Assembly: GCF_000711695.1 (NCBI RefSeq)
Contig: NW_013546971.1
Location: 1 to 64,000 of the forward strand
DNA from: Tilletiaria anomala UBC 951
Lineage: Eukaryota; Basidiomycota; Exobasidiomycetes; Georgefischeriales; Tilletiariaceae
Direction: 5' to 3'
Length of the DNA stretch: 64,000 bases
This document shows positions 45,911-58,054 of this stretch, one piece after another; the stretch's first letter is position 1, and each line of letters starts with the position of its first letter. The notes under the pieces were generated by a model. The model ran no database searches. It had not been told where the DNA came from and saw only the letters and a list, made by a program, of their open reading frames with translations. The translations under genes and the position numbers were made by a program.

Positions 45911-48803
45911 CAAGAACATCCACACCAACGGTAGCAGCAGCGATTACCTTAACCTGGCCTTTCCTGGATGTTTTTTTCGATCCTTCGCCATTTGTGCCGC
46001 GCATGCAAGTTTCAGCTCTTCGCTTTCTTGTCTTTGCTTTCAGTTGCATTCAGTTGCGTTCAGCATTTTTACGTTCCGTAAGTTCGATGCTCCTTGATAT
46101 GATTGTGTACTTCTCGATCTCGCAGACACACATATTTATACTGTCCGTGTATTGCTACTATGAGAGGACTTGATCTGCTGAAAGTGTTCTGTCCATCGCT
46201 GCAACTAACATCAGAGTTGCAGTCCCTATTTCATTGAGAGATGCCTCTACGGGGTCAAGTACGGCGTGCAAGGCGGCTGGGACGAGAAAGAGCCAAAGCT
46301 GCGCAGCGCTAGGCTCTTGTGCTGCCCACAGCAAATCCGTTAGAGGACAACAGGATTGGAAGGTCCTCTGCGAAAGGATAGCCTGCAAGACCAGATGTAT
46401 TAGTCTTCCACCAAGTCTTAAGCCCAGTGGATGAGTACATCCACCCTAACCCCATCCTGCAACTTGAACGCTTCGTGCGCGCGATTCCTCCTAAGCCTGG
46501 CGCCCTGCCCCCCCCCCAATCTTCGCTCCTCCCTCTACCGTCTCTGGCATCTTCTCAGGCGAGATCCATGCATAGTTTCACAGTAAATGGACATTTGGCT
46601 GACAAATCTATCACAATAGCAATCAATAAACTCTTCATTGACGTACATGGGCAATATGACCTTATCCGCGCCTGATGTGATGAATTATTTCTAGTCATAC
46701 AGCGAACCTGATCAACAGCTTGAGACCTTTCACATGTTTCTGATCGTCGTTTACACCATCGCCTTTGCAGGCTTTGAACCTGTATTCAACGGTAATGGAT
46801 ATTCTTGTCAAAAGTTACGCTGTGAGAATCAGGCCATTCAACTACGTCTCAAGCCTGCCTTGGTATTCGGTTTTCCAGGCCGTTCCACGGTGAGGTATTA
46901 TCCTGAGTCGACCTGGCTCGATCCTTAGGAACCTTGGTGTCAGTTGATCCGTCATGCCATGTGTCTCTGAAGGGCTAAAGGTCGGCAGCACACCAGGTTC
47001 GTGCGCTGGCCATGGCGTATGGTGTCACCGGCCGACTGTCGGTCGTCGCCAGGAGCGGTCGTGTCGATGTGTTCGGCCGCAGCGGCCAGTGTAGCAAATT
47101 CGGAACAGCTTCCGCTTCCATCAACCAATATCATTGTTTCACGTGCGTAGCACTCCTTGTGTGAGCAACCCTTTCTCACATCGCATAACTAGTAGTTACA
47201 CGCAGGTCATCGCATTCACCCAATGTATCTAGGCCCACGAATTCACGGCAGTCTCTGTCCAGAAAGTGATCCGCACCTGATCGCGCTGCTTCCGGCACTC
47301 TGTACACTGGAGGTCTTGCGCTCCCTGCCCAAAAGCGAGCCACGGTGCCATTTGAGTCTGCCCCCTCCGCCGATCTGCTCGCCATATCGGGGATCTCCCG
47401 GGTGTTCTGGGGTGCCGTCTTCAAGAAGAAATTGGAAGGCTTCTAAGATGAACATGCCGAAGGCTTTGACACGCGGTGCTGTTGCGTATCTCTGACCTAA
47501 GTGCTCCGTGCTGAAGTAGTTGTCCCCAAGAGTTTAGAAGATCACCCCCAAGCCATGCTTTGCGACGGCACGATACTGAGCTCTGCGACCGTAAGAAGCG
47601 ATTGGCCGAAGGTTCAACGAAAGATGTGATAATTGTTCCACGACTCTGATGCCTGCAGCTCTTGCGCCAATAATTTCGAAAGTCATTTGGCCCACTAATT
47701 GCATCAAGCCCTCTCGTACGGACATGCTCAGGTGCGCCAGCAGGTGTGATTGTAGGCCGTTCACTGGATCTTTGCCAACCTTGTGCAATTTTCCGGCTGC
47801 CCTTCAAGAGCTCACCGTCCTGTCTCTGTGAGCGCGCTGGAACTCGTCGAGGATTTAGAGAGGACTGGTTAGCACCGTGCGTGCGCCTGTCCATGCCCTT
47901 GCTGCTGCGTCACCAAATTGATTAGCATTGTTTGTCTGTTCATCAGCATCTACTAAATGTCGATGGGTGTCGTTTGATTAGCACCTTGCCGCTAAATAAA
48001 GGTAATCAGCGAGACCTCAACAGATGACACTTATGCCGCTGTCTCGCTGCCAAGCTCCTGCAGATTATCTTCGAAAATATCCGACTTTTCCCCAGCATTG
48101 TGACAGGTACAGGTCCTTCTGGTAGTACCATAAGAGCTCCAGACTGCGTCATGATTGCAGCCTGTGCTTTGTTCTCATTACGGCGCTAGGCGCTCAGCCC
48201 GCCCGTCGAGGAAGCGGAGCAGCACGGTGCTTTGTCGGTCTGTCGTTGAACGCTGTGCCTTGTACTTTTTCATTTGGACCGTGAAGTCACGGTAGAGCAG
48301 CATGGTGGTACATGGTTGACAGTCCAGCCCTGTCCTACCATGATATGGTCCTTGCTTACTTTCCAGTATATGAAGAGGCAGACAATCAAAGAGCACCCCG
48401 GAAGAGTGTCGATTCAATTTGCTACTTCGATAACCGAGATCGAGCTGAGGACCCTGGGCGCCGTCCCGTGTGTCCCATTTGGACGGAGCTCACGTGCGCT
48501 TTAGTCCACGCTGGTGCATTTTCAATTTCAATTTCATGTTGCACCATTCCATCGTTGTTCCCTCGCTTCGTGCCAAGCTGTTTGGAAAATGTGTGGGTTT
48601 GCGTAGCATTTTGTGTTGATCCCCTGCAATAGCACACCCAGAGTTGCACCGAATCTGAACTTGCTTGCAATGTAATGAATGTTCCAAGTGCACGTCAAAC
48701 AGCTCTCGAAACCATCGACTCGCCCGTGGGCGTTGAGGTATCGTTCAGCACCTGCAGGCCACTTGGGGTTGTGTAGCTACTCGCTCCAAGGCATCCATGC
48801 ATC
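45911..48803. other. Gene-poor stretch between wc-1 and MTG1
   Basis: About 2.9 kb with no supported gene. Minus-strand readings at 47788-47534 (VREGLMQLVGQMTFEIIGAR) and 47400-47176 (PPVYRVPEAARSGADHFL) look protein-like but lie in different frames, and I could not join them with sound splice sites or recognise a family. No tRNA or transposon hallmark is visible. The first few hundred bases are the wc-1 3' flank. Confidence 0.4.
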
Positions 48804-50939
48804 ATGCCCGGATTGCGATGGCCCATTCCATGCCGGCTGTGCTGCATGCATTGCTGCTGCGTTGCCAATGTTGCACCGTTGCGCGTCGCCGCCCAGGTGC
48901 GCTTGTTTCCGCCAAGCTCAGGCTGCAGGACCGGCTTCAAGGGACGTTCGAAGGCTGTCAGCACTTTCGTCGCTCCCGTTAGGGCAAGGGCAGGAGATTC
49001 GGCAGCCCACTTCCAATCAGCTCGTAGATATAGCACAGCGGCCAGCGCCGTTGATACCACACCTGTCTTGTCTTCCCCGTTGGAATCGTCGCTAGGTCGA
49101 GTGAAAGAGCAAGGAGGAAGGCGTTCATCGCCACCCATCGAGCCTCGATCTTTATTTTCCTTCCCATCACAAACACCATCCTGGTATGCCGGACACATGG
49201 CTCGTGCAGCACGGTCGCTGCCTGCACTCTTGCGGCAGGTACGAGCGCAGACTGGCAGCTTGCCGATTGTGGTCGAGGTGCGAGATGCGCGCCTGCCTCT
49301 CAGCAGCATCAACGGCTTCTTCGAGACGCTACTGCGTGGAGCCAGCAGACAGTCCAAGCAGACGCGAAGGAAAGTGGGAAGGGAAGCAGGTCCAGGGCCG
49401 GTAGGCGCAAGACTCGTCGTCTACACCAAGGCAGACCTTGTAGACAAGCGCATACAGCGAGCCATATCGAACGCATTCGCCAAGCCCTCTAGCGCAGCTG
49501 CAGATGCGAACGACCCGCATAATCCCAAAAGTTGTGACATGCTTTTCGTCGATACCCGAAATGATCGCGATATCAAAAAGCTGCTTGCATTGGTACACGG
49601 TGAGTCCAGTTGAACCCTGGCTGCTAAGCCTCGCACTCGGCTGATCGCAGCGGAAATGCAACGCTTTATCTTAGCAAAAGCCAGGCATCTCGCCTCCATC
49701 TCCGATTCTTCCCATTCCTCTTTCTCTTCATCTAGTGCAAAAGGCCGAGCACGCTCGACGCTTTCTGGCGCCTTTCGGCACACGCCAACGCCCACCTCTG
49801 GCGTACGCTTGATCATCCTGGGCATGCCGAACGTCGGCAAGTCGTCGTTGCTTAACGCACTGCGCCGCGTCGGCGTTGGCGGGCGCAAGGCGTTCGGGAC
49901 AGCGCCAGAGCCAGGGTTCACACGCAAGCTGACAGGCAGCGTTCGCATCACGCGCAGCCCGACGGCCACCGCTGCAGGCGCGACAGTGGGCGGCCGGGAA
50001 GGTATCACCGCTCTCACAGCTCCGCTGTCGGCATCATCGTTGCGCAGTGCATCGCAGACTCCGCCGATATACGTGTACGACACGCCTGGCATCATGCTCC
50101 CGTACCTCGGCGCAGGGCCTGAGGGCGTGGAGAAAGGATTCAAACTGGCTTGCACGGCGGGGATCAAAGCAAGTCTCTTTGATCCGCTGCAGCTTGCTGA
50201 CTATATTCTTTGGAGGCTCAATCGGCGATGGTACACTGCATGGCGTGCTTGGGTTGAAGAAGGGGGAGAAAAGGGGCAAGAGCCGAAACCGGCGTATCTG
50301 ACCGGCCTTCCTTTACCCTCCGCTTCAGCTTCCAACACCTCCCCCTCGCAGCCCCAGCTGAACGGCCCGACAGACAACATCACCGAGCTGCTCGTTGCCC
50401 TGGCACATCGTGCTCCAGGAACGCTTCGAAAAGGCGGCGAAGCGGATTTGGACGCCGCAGCGCAATTCTTCCTTGAGCGCTGGAGGCACGGCAAACTGGG
50501 ATGTGGAGAGTTGGACTGCGAGGTGTGGGATACGGTGCCGGATTATGCTCAACAAACTATGCAGGACCAAGTTGAGAGGCAGAAGCAGTTGCAGGCGATT
50601 GTGAATGATAAGATTGGGTCACAGTGTCGCGCAGATGCGCGACTGCCATGCGTCACGCCAGCCGCCGACCTCGCTGAAGAAAGCATAGACGACGGCGTTC
50701 CAATAGCAGTGCACAAACCAGAGTCTACGGAAGGCCCGACATATACTGCCTCCGCATCTGCCATTCGTGCTGCGCAAAGGTCACGATACACCGATCAGCG
50801 GCTTCAACTACCGCAAGAATCCCGCAACCAGCAGAAAAAGCGCGTGCGGAAAGAGGCGCTTGCAAAGCGGCGTCGCAAGCTGTTGGCGGCCGGTATCGAC
50901 GTGCCGAAGGACATGTTGAGAAAGAGTGGCATCATCTAA
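48804..50939 (+). CDS. MTG1: Mitochondrial ribosome-assembly GTPase
   Basis: Two exons (48804-49599, 49651-50939) around a 51-bp intron, the shortest seen here, give about 694 aa. The order of G motifs is circularly permuted, as in the YlqF/MTG1 family: VVYTKADLVD (G4, near residue 212) comes before LGMPNVGKSSLLNALRR (G1, about 322-338) and YVYDTPGI (G3). The N-terminus is cysteine/arginine-rich and suits mitochondrial import. The GHMARAARSLPALL and VVEVRDARLPLSSIN segments are family hallmarks. MTG1 helps late assembly of the mitochondrial large ribosomal subunit at the inner membrane. The protein is about twice the length of yeast Mtg1, because of inserts after G1 (GGREGITALTAPLSA) and a long basic C-terminal tail ending AKRRRKLLAAGIDVP. 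Confidence 0.92.
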
Positions 50940-51084
50940 CTGGCTCAGACTCAGTGTAGAAGTCGGGCGGCATTTGAGAATAATGGTATCTCTCTCTGCG
51001 CTTTGTGACCGTTTCCGATGGTTGAGCACACCAAGTGCGCTTGAGAAATATGTCTGGACTACAATACAAAGGAGTGGTGCATGG

Positions 51085-52713
51085 TCATGACCGCCATTTC
51101 CACTCGTTTCTGAGCTCCGCCAGCCCTATATCCCCATTCAACACCCCACTGTCGCGCTCTGCGTCACGGATGCCCAGGGCCTCATCCATCAGCCGTGCAA
51201 TCTCCGCCCTCTCTCGTTCCTTTGCTTCATCCAGCCCCTGCTCCGCTTCATCCGGAACTCCGTTGTCGTCACTGCCATCCATGTCGCTTTCGTATTGCAG
51301 CTGTCCGTGTGACGCTTTAGAAGTAGCGTTTGCAAGGGCTTGCCCGCGCCGACTTATAGCTTGGATGTCCCGTACGAGTGAACTAGACGTTGAAGTACCG
51401 ACGTAGCCGCCCATGAGATCATTGAGCCCTATGCCGCCACGAACCTGAGTGTGCGGCGACTGGAGTGAAGGCGCATCTGTCGTCCACTTCGAGGGCGTTT
51501 TTGTCGTAGGCTTGGCGCTGCCACCATGACTTATGCTCGCATGCGATACTGGTGACGGTGCTGGTGCACCCGCACGCTCTGGCGGCTTCCCCGGAGACCG
51601 CTCATGAATAACAAGCGAGTCTATCATAGCTGCTGTCTCGGATGCGCTCGGCTTTGTATAGTGCCCATTTAAAAGGCTCCCCATTAGAGCCCCAACATCG
51701 CTCCTGCCTTCATCCTCCTCGTCCCCCTCACCCATGAGTATATTCAATTGGCCAACGTCCATGTCTTCCAGGAGCTCAATTTCATGCCATTGCTCTTCTG
51801 TCCACCGCTTCTCAAATCTTCCACTTTCGAGCACCGTTCGGTCTTCGCCTCTGAAAGAGTTTGCATCGCGCTCCTTGGCTTTTCCCTTGCTGGTGCTTGC
51901 AGCGAGGTCGTCACTCAGCACCCACCTGCGCACCCACTCGGCCCTTTTCCAGCACTCGTCCGAGCAGAATGCATTGCGCCCCCCGGGATCGTCGTCTGTG
52001 TTGCGCTTGATGCTGCGTTCGCGCAAGGAAATGCGATAGCGCGGTTTGTCTGCGGGGAGCGGAGAATTGCGCTGTGAGATTTCAGGCAAGGCTGGCTTAT
52101 TCGGACACGTAGGATAGCCGCAGGATGCAGCCAAGTGGCGTTCGTGCAACACTTGAATCCATGAAGAGGGGCCGAGGTATGTGAGCTGTATACAAAAATT
52201 GCATCACAGTGAGTCATGGCCACAAATCCGTCGTCTCACTTAAGCAACACTCACTGCTCGCTTTAGTACCTGCGTATTTACGTTGCGCGAGATGAGCAGC
52301 TCTTGCCTTTGCAGGATGATTGCTTTGCGCTTCTGCTGCGCCAAGATGCTGGTCGCCAGAAGCTGCGCATCAGACGAGCCGACACTGCCAGAAGCTGAAG
52401 TCGAAGCTCCGTTTGAGCTAGTTCTTTTCATAGATGCCCGGCTAAGCTGCCACTCTCGCATCATCTCTTCTGCGCTCTTGCCTCCCTTCTGTCTCGCGGC
52501 GTTTCGAGTCGCTGCAATCACCATGGAGCCGTTTTGCGATCTTCCATGCTGTCGGGATGGCTGTGCTGGCAGCTGGCTTTGCTGTCGCTCGGATAATAAT
52601 TCTTGTGGTGAGAGCTGGACCCGCAATGAAGCGGCTGCGCCTGGCAAGCGAGTCGAAGCTGGCGCCCCGGCCCCTCGCTGGGAATTTCGCGGTCGGTCAG
52701 ATGGAACGGGCAT
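51085..52713 (-). CDS. RTR1: RNA polymerase II CTD phosphatase Rtr1/RPAP2
   Basis: Two exons (52713-52255, 52185-51085) around a 69-bp intron give about 519 aa. The start MPVPSDRPRNSQRG is the first ATG in the frame after the promoter. The RTR1 zinc domain spans the splice site: YLGPSSWIQVLHERHLAASC, the zinc ligands CGYPTC, the core KPRYRISLRER, then NAFCSDECWKRAEWV. The preceding exon supplies the helical RKAIILQRQELLISRNVN segment. The rest is acidic and disordered, with a possible conserved helix near the end (ERERAEIARLMDEALGIRD). Rtr1/RPAP2 dephosphorylates Ser5 (and Ser7) of the RNA polymerase II CTD and helps polymerase import. All four zinc ligands are present. Confidence 0.9.
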
Positions 52714-53091
52714 GCTGATTGCGCAGATTCTAGATGGCAGCTGCCTGTCCCTCAAGGGGTACCTTAAGGTGTTTGCAAGTGCAAGGAAGAGAGGAAGCGG
52801 AAAGTTTCTATTATACCCAGCTCGGTCGTCAGCCTCAACAAGGTTTTGGTGATCCCGCAAGCAACGCCACACGTCACGTTCACACCATGACACACTTACC
52901 GAATGTATGCACTCGTCTTCATCGCCTCGTTGAGCTCCAAATAGCCTCACATCTCTAGCAGAACCCCCTTGACCTTGATTTCAACAGCAAAACAACGAGC
53001 TCTTCAAACCACCCACACCTAAAGAGCGGCAGAAACAAACATTTCGACTCACCCCTTCCTCATCCCAAACCTCTGCTTTCAAGGCACCGTC
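52714..53091. other. Divergent promoter of RTR1 and the FMP52-like gene
   Basis: About 380 bp between the two start codons, with CT-rich runs just before each. No ORF or motif of note. Confidence 0.6.
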
Positions 53092-54052
53092 ATGTCTGAA
53101 CGAGCGGGCTCTCCATCCGGAATGAGTGCTATCATGTGAATATCTTTTATTTATTTTGGCTCCAACGCCACTTAGAGCTTGTAGCAAGAGCTAACGTGCG
53201 TCTGGACTGGTTCTCTGATTGTCGGTTGGCAGTATTGGAGCGACTGGAGCGGTGGGCAAGCAACTCCTGGCTGCTCTCCTCGATGCCCAAACGTACACCT
53301 CTGTGCATGCGTTCGGCCGTCGTCCCACTGGCGTCACCCACAGCAAGCTCACCGAACACACACTAGACTTTGAGAAGCTGTACGAGGAAGCACAAAACAA
53401 CAGTGATGGGGAAGAATCCAAGAAGCTTAGTGAAGTTGGCGCCGACAGTATATTCATCACGCTCGGTACGACTCGCGCACAGGCTGGCAGTGCGGCCAAA
53501 TTTGAGCGTATCGACAGGGAGTATGTTCTTGCGGCTGCTAAGGCGGCATTGGAAACTTCGAAGACGGGGCAGCAGCTCTTGTACTGCTCGTCAGCCGGTA
53601 GCACGTCCTCTTCACCTTTTCTCTACCCCAAGTGAGTGGCAGTTGGGTATCTGCACGCTTGCTAATCGCTCTCGTCGTCTGACCCTCCCTCGCTCACTTG
53701 ACCCAGATCAAAAGGCCTCACCGAAGAAGGTCTGGCCAACCTGTCGTACCCCCAGACCTTCCTCTTCCGTCCGGGCATGCTGCAGAACCCTCAGCGCGAA
53801 CAAGAGCGGCTTATGGAACGGGTCGCGGAAGTGTTCGTCAAGGGCATCCTAAATCGTATCACCGACAATGCCGGCATGGACGTCAAAGACGTTGCCAAGT
53901 CCATGCTGAATGCTTCGCGTATCGGTGCAGAAAGCGTCAAACAACATGACCTTGGGAGCGCACCACAGGGCAAAGGCTTCAACCCGTTCGAAGGCCGCTC
54001 CGTCACTGCCTTTACCAACTCAGAGATGAAGAAACTTGCCGCGTTGCCTTAA
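53092..54052 (+). CDS. FMP52: FMP52-like atypical short-chain dehydrogenase (mitochondrial outer membrane)
   Basis: Three exons (53092-53135, 53233-53631, 53707-54052) give about 262 aa. Joining exons 1 and 2 produces SAIIIGATGAVGKQLL, the Rossmann dinucleotide motif GxTGxxGxxL. That both confirms the splice and identifies the family. Later blocks are VHAFGRRPTG, DSIFITLGTTRAQAGS, QQLLYCSSAGS and FLYPKSKGLTEEGL, which holds the lysine region. FRPGMLQNPQREQERL closes the core. This fits the FMP52/TIP30 group of extended-SDR-like proteins. Yeast Fmp52 is in the mitochondrial outer membrane and its reaction is unknown. There are two possible starts, the ATG at 53092 or the one ten codons later (MSAIIIGATG). 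Confidence 0.85.
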
Positions 54053-54258
54053 GACTAGTCTTTTTAAGTGACTGGTTGTCAAACCCAAGACTGTGGCGAT
54101 CACACATTTTCCAATACCCCAATATTATACTCACCCTCACAACGTTCTGTATTCTATCTTCACACAGGCTGTCAGATAAACGCTATTCACGTCACAAATG
54201 GTGCGACGATTTGATCATATTACGCAAACTGCGTAGGGGGCGATGAAGTACACTGTTG

Positions 54259-56757
54259 TTAGAACGCAGTTCCCGGCTCGTAAACAGTACCCTGCGGCAA
54301 AGCAGGCATAGCCTGTGCTGTGGAACCTTCCTCGCCGATAGACCCAGACGTGGAAGGCGGCTTAGAAGTTTGATGAAGACCCAAGGCTTCCATCTCGGTC
54401 GTGGGTGGGCCATGTGACCGTTGTTGTTGCTGCTGCTGCTGATGCGTGCTGGAGCTCAGCTGCCGACGTATTCGCCGGCTGCTCAGGCCGCCTGCTACAC
54501 TACTAGGCGGAGTGCCACCCTCGCTCTGCACGGCAGTGCTCCCGACGGTCTCAACAGCGATGGGTCCGTCACGTCTGCCGTGGCCGGACGAGTGCTGTGG
54601 TCCGTCGCCTGAGGCAGATCCTGTGGAGATGACACTGCGAGTCGGCGAAGACGTGCCCGCCGTGGCGGCCGTCGAGGCTGCACGGCTAGGCGCGCCTGCC
54701 GCGTTCGCCATCAATGAGCGAAAGGCAGCAAGGCCGGGGCCAAAAGAGAGCGGTAACTGCTGGGATTGCTGATAGTGTTGCCGGTGTCTCGATGCCGGAC
54801 CAGTGGCCGTAAACGAGGGATGCGAAGGGGCTTGGACATTGACGCTCGTGCCCGGCATACCTCCCTGAGTGACACCCTCTTCGAGAATCTCTGGTGCAGT
54901 GCGCATCGATGCATCGGCAGCATCATCCCCGTCCACCGAGTCTTGACCGGGCGGAGGCAATGCCAGATCGCTCTCGTCGGCTCCGCTGCCGGCTTCGCTT
55001 GGGGCGATGGATGGGATGGTGAAGCTGCTCGAGCTCAATGCACTTGGTCCAAGGCCAGCAAATGCACCCATTCCCACACCTCCATATCGAGCGAGCCCCG
55101 CCGAGCTGCTGCTTGCCGCACCGACGCTGGTCCCAGCAAAGCTTGTCGCACGCCCACCCGACGGGCTGCCGTCATCTTCGTCAATGGCATCCGATGACGC
55201 CGACAGCGCCGATGAGGAATTGTTGCTCACGCTGTATGCGACTCGGTAAGCTCTGCCGGAAGCGATTTTCAGGCCATCACGCTGGGATTCGCCTGGGTTC
55301 GTAGTCAGACTGCCTCCCGCACTCAGCGGCGGACTGGCGGTCTCGTCGCGAATTGACGGCGGCCGCGAGGACGCAGGGAAGGAACCCGAATAGCTCGATG
55401 CGGGATACTCGCTGCCGGCCGTCGCTGCGACGGAAGGACTGCAGGTAATGTCGGTCCTACCGCTGCCGCCGGCGGCAGCAGTGAAAAGCCCTCCACCGAT
55501 AGGCACCGCCCCGGCGGATGGGGAAAAGACGAGCCCTCGTGGGTTGGCGCGGATCTGATCGAGCGTTGAGTTGGGGATACCTGATGGCACTCCGGATGTG
55601 CTCCCTGGTGTCGGAGGGTACGAGGAGCCGGCGACAGAGGCGATCGAGTAAGAAGATGTAGCGAAAGGACTGTGTGTGATGCTAGCCACGGTAATCCTGC
55701 GCGTAGGCACGCCATCGCCGCCCGCCAGCGTGTCGACGCTTGGCATTTCCATAGAGCTGACGGAGGACAGACTGAGCTCGCTGTGATCAAAGTCGCCGAG
55801 TCCCATGCTGCTGACCAAAGAATGCTCGTCGTGCCCATGTCCCGGATGGTGCGAGGTGTAGTCATCGGCTTCCTGTTCAACTGCCTGCGGGGAGACGGGT
55901 GCCTGCACGCTGACGGAGTATATGGATGCTGCAGACGGCGAGGGAGGACGAAAGTTGGACGCACGAGGGTCCAGCTCCGGTGGCACCCCAGCTGTATGTA
56001 GGGACGGCTATCATGAGTGGGGCTGGGTTGAGCGACGAAACAGAGCCATGTACCCACCTACTGGCTCTCCACGACTTCCAAAGTGCCCCACAGTGTTACT
56101 GAAAGCAACATTGTACTTTCTGCCACTCGTCTGCCCTGCTGCGCCGCCAGTAGCGCGAAGGCTCGCACTGGGGCCGATGCTACCCAACTGACTCGGCGGA
56201 CCGCTCCGCACCCCTTCGCCGGCAAGGTGGGCGTCCGAGCTGCTCGTCAAGATGCTGGCTCTTCGGCCGCGGTCGTCTATATCGTCCCCTTGTTCCGCAT
56301 CAACATTCTCAGAGTGCATGCAAGACTCGCTTAAAGGCCCATCCGTCTGCGCACGTCGGTCGTTATGGGTCCTAGCATGGGTGTGGTCACGTGAATCGTC
56401 CTCCCCCCGGTCAGCATCGTGCGGATGGTGGATGAAAGCCTCGTTGCCCTGAGGGCCTAGTCGAATACCCGGCGCGAGCTCGTCGGCGTTCGGGATCGCT
56501 TGAAGGTTGGTGGCCGTGAGCTCTTGATGCCGTCGGCCGCCGCGTTGCCTGTGGTCGTCACTTTCCCCCAGAAAGGAAGCATCATGTCGGTCGCTTTGAC
56601 TCGTCAGTTTGAACATCAGATCCTGCGCAGCTATCAACGTCTCTGGGCGGGGCCCCGTCGAGCTGACGGGGGCAACATGTGGTGATACCGTTGCAGGGCT
56701 GTCCTGAAGCACGTGCCTTGATTGCAGAGAAGTTGTTGAAAGAGCGTCTTCAGACAT
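54259..56757 (-). CDS. Unknown serine/glycine-rich protein
   Basis: Two exons (56757-56058, 55991-54259) around a 67-bp intron (GTGGGT donor, ACAG acceptor, in phase) give about 810 aa. Almost the whole sequence is disordered and rich in S, G, A, P and T, with poly-Q near the C-terminus (a CTG-repeat stretch near 54421). No domain is recognised. Two short blocks resemble each other: SGRKYNVAFSNTVGHFG near the end of exon 1 and SGRAYRVAYSVSNN in exon 2. There is no signal peptide or membrane segment. The length and phase-correct splice support a real gene. Such proteins are often regulators, but nothing here shows that. Confidence 0.7.
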
Positions 56758-58054
56758 GATATACAGTAACGTCGGAAATCTCAAAGAGGGGTTGTCCTTG
56801 TGGTCGCCTACAGACGTATAGGGGGTGATTATACACGCACGCCCCAAGCCGCAGTGTTGAGATCGATATCAAGTGCGTACGGTGACGGATGCGGGCCTGG
56901 ACATCGAAGCCTTCATCAAAGATGTAAACAAAATGAGGCTGATTGCCACAATTCGTCTCATTGGTAGCACGTCTCCATGTGAAAAGAGACGGAGAGCAAA
57001 AAAGTGGGGTCGTGTGGGACTCGAACCCACGACCTCCATCATCTAAGCTGTAAGACGAATCTCGACATGCCCTAAAATGGCATTATGCCCCTAAACTAAC
57101 GACCCATGAATACATCGAAGCCATTTAAGAGGTGAATATAATCCAATCCTAAGAAACCATCTCCAATGAGCGGTTCGCGACTAATTGCGCACCAACGATT
57201 CTTTCCCGTCCTGCGAGGCGGCTATGTTGAAATTTAAAGACGGTATGTGAATGCCAAATCATCTAATCTGATGGTTTCGTACATCAAAACTTTGTTGACC
57301 TCAACCGGCACATGGTCCATGTTGACGGGGTAGTGTGAAGGAAACCGACAACCAAACCCACGGAAACAAACATCAGAACCCCCCATGTGTCGCCTGTCAA
57401 GTTCGCACCCTGCACAGCCTGCTCGCTCATCTTCATACGCGGGTAGAATGACCTCGATGAGTCTTCCGCTCGTTTCACTTCTCCGCACGGTTTTGGTCCT
57501 TCTACGTGAGCGCCATTGGGTTGATTAAGAAGCCAAAGGGTTGACTCTGAGAGTGTGATTAGGGTTCCGCCGATCCTCGGTCTCACCTACGGCCACGCGT
57601 TGACCTCGCGCTGTCTGTGATGCTTCTCTCCGCACTCCGTATGTGAGACACCTGTTCGACGGGGAGAACAAAGACTGCACCTATCTCAGGCCCATCAACA
57701 AGCCAGCCATCAGCGCCAGCGGAGTGCATGATAGTGTAGCGTGCTCTTCTTCAAGAATCCTGTAGGAAGACTGCTAAGCGATTCGACGCCAAGCCAGAGC
57801 TCGCTCCTCGGCCCACGAGCTCCTAAAGCAGCCGGCCTCATCCGCAACCTGCTCCTTCTCCGTTGACACTCTGCATGGCTGCCCGTTCAGCGCCTCACCT
57901 TTGGCGCAGGTGGTAGCAGATCCGAACAGTCGAGGCCAGTGTAGACGGGACGGGAATCCCTCTGCTTTTCTCGCTGTAATTTCAGCAGGATCGAGTGTTT
58001 CGACATTCAGGGCCAATAGTTGCGCGGGAGGAAGTCGCGGACAGCCTGCCCAAC
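56758..58054. other. Intergenic region containing one tRNA gene
   Basis: Apart from the tRNA-Pro at 57006-57105, no gene is supported. Short ORFs at 57234-57586 and 57774-58067 on the minus strand have no recognisable motif. Confidence 0.5.
57006..57105 (-). tRNA. tRNA-Pro(AGG) with a 28-nt intron
   Basis: The acceptor stem GGGTCGT pairs with ACGACCC, followed by discriminator C. The D arm is GTTTAGGGGCATAAT. The anticodon stem CCATT pairs with GATGG. The loop carries TT-AGG-G, and an intron of about 28 nt lies in the canonical place one base after the anticodon. The T arm is GTGGG-TTCGAGT-CCCAC. Reading AGG makes it proline (inosine-modified, reading CCU/CCC). CCA is not encoded. The B box GGTTCGAGTCC is perfect. 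No neighbour relation is evident. Confidence 0.92.

Noticed and set aside
47176-47894. Minus-strand readings suggesting a gene between wc-1 and MTG1
   Set aside because: The protein-like pieces are in different frames, no consistent intron joins them and no family is recognised.
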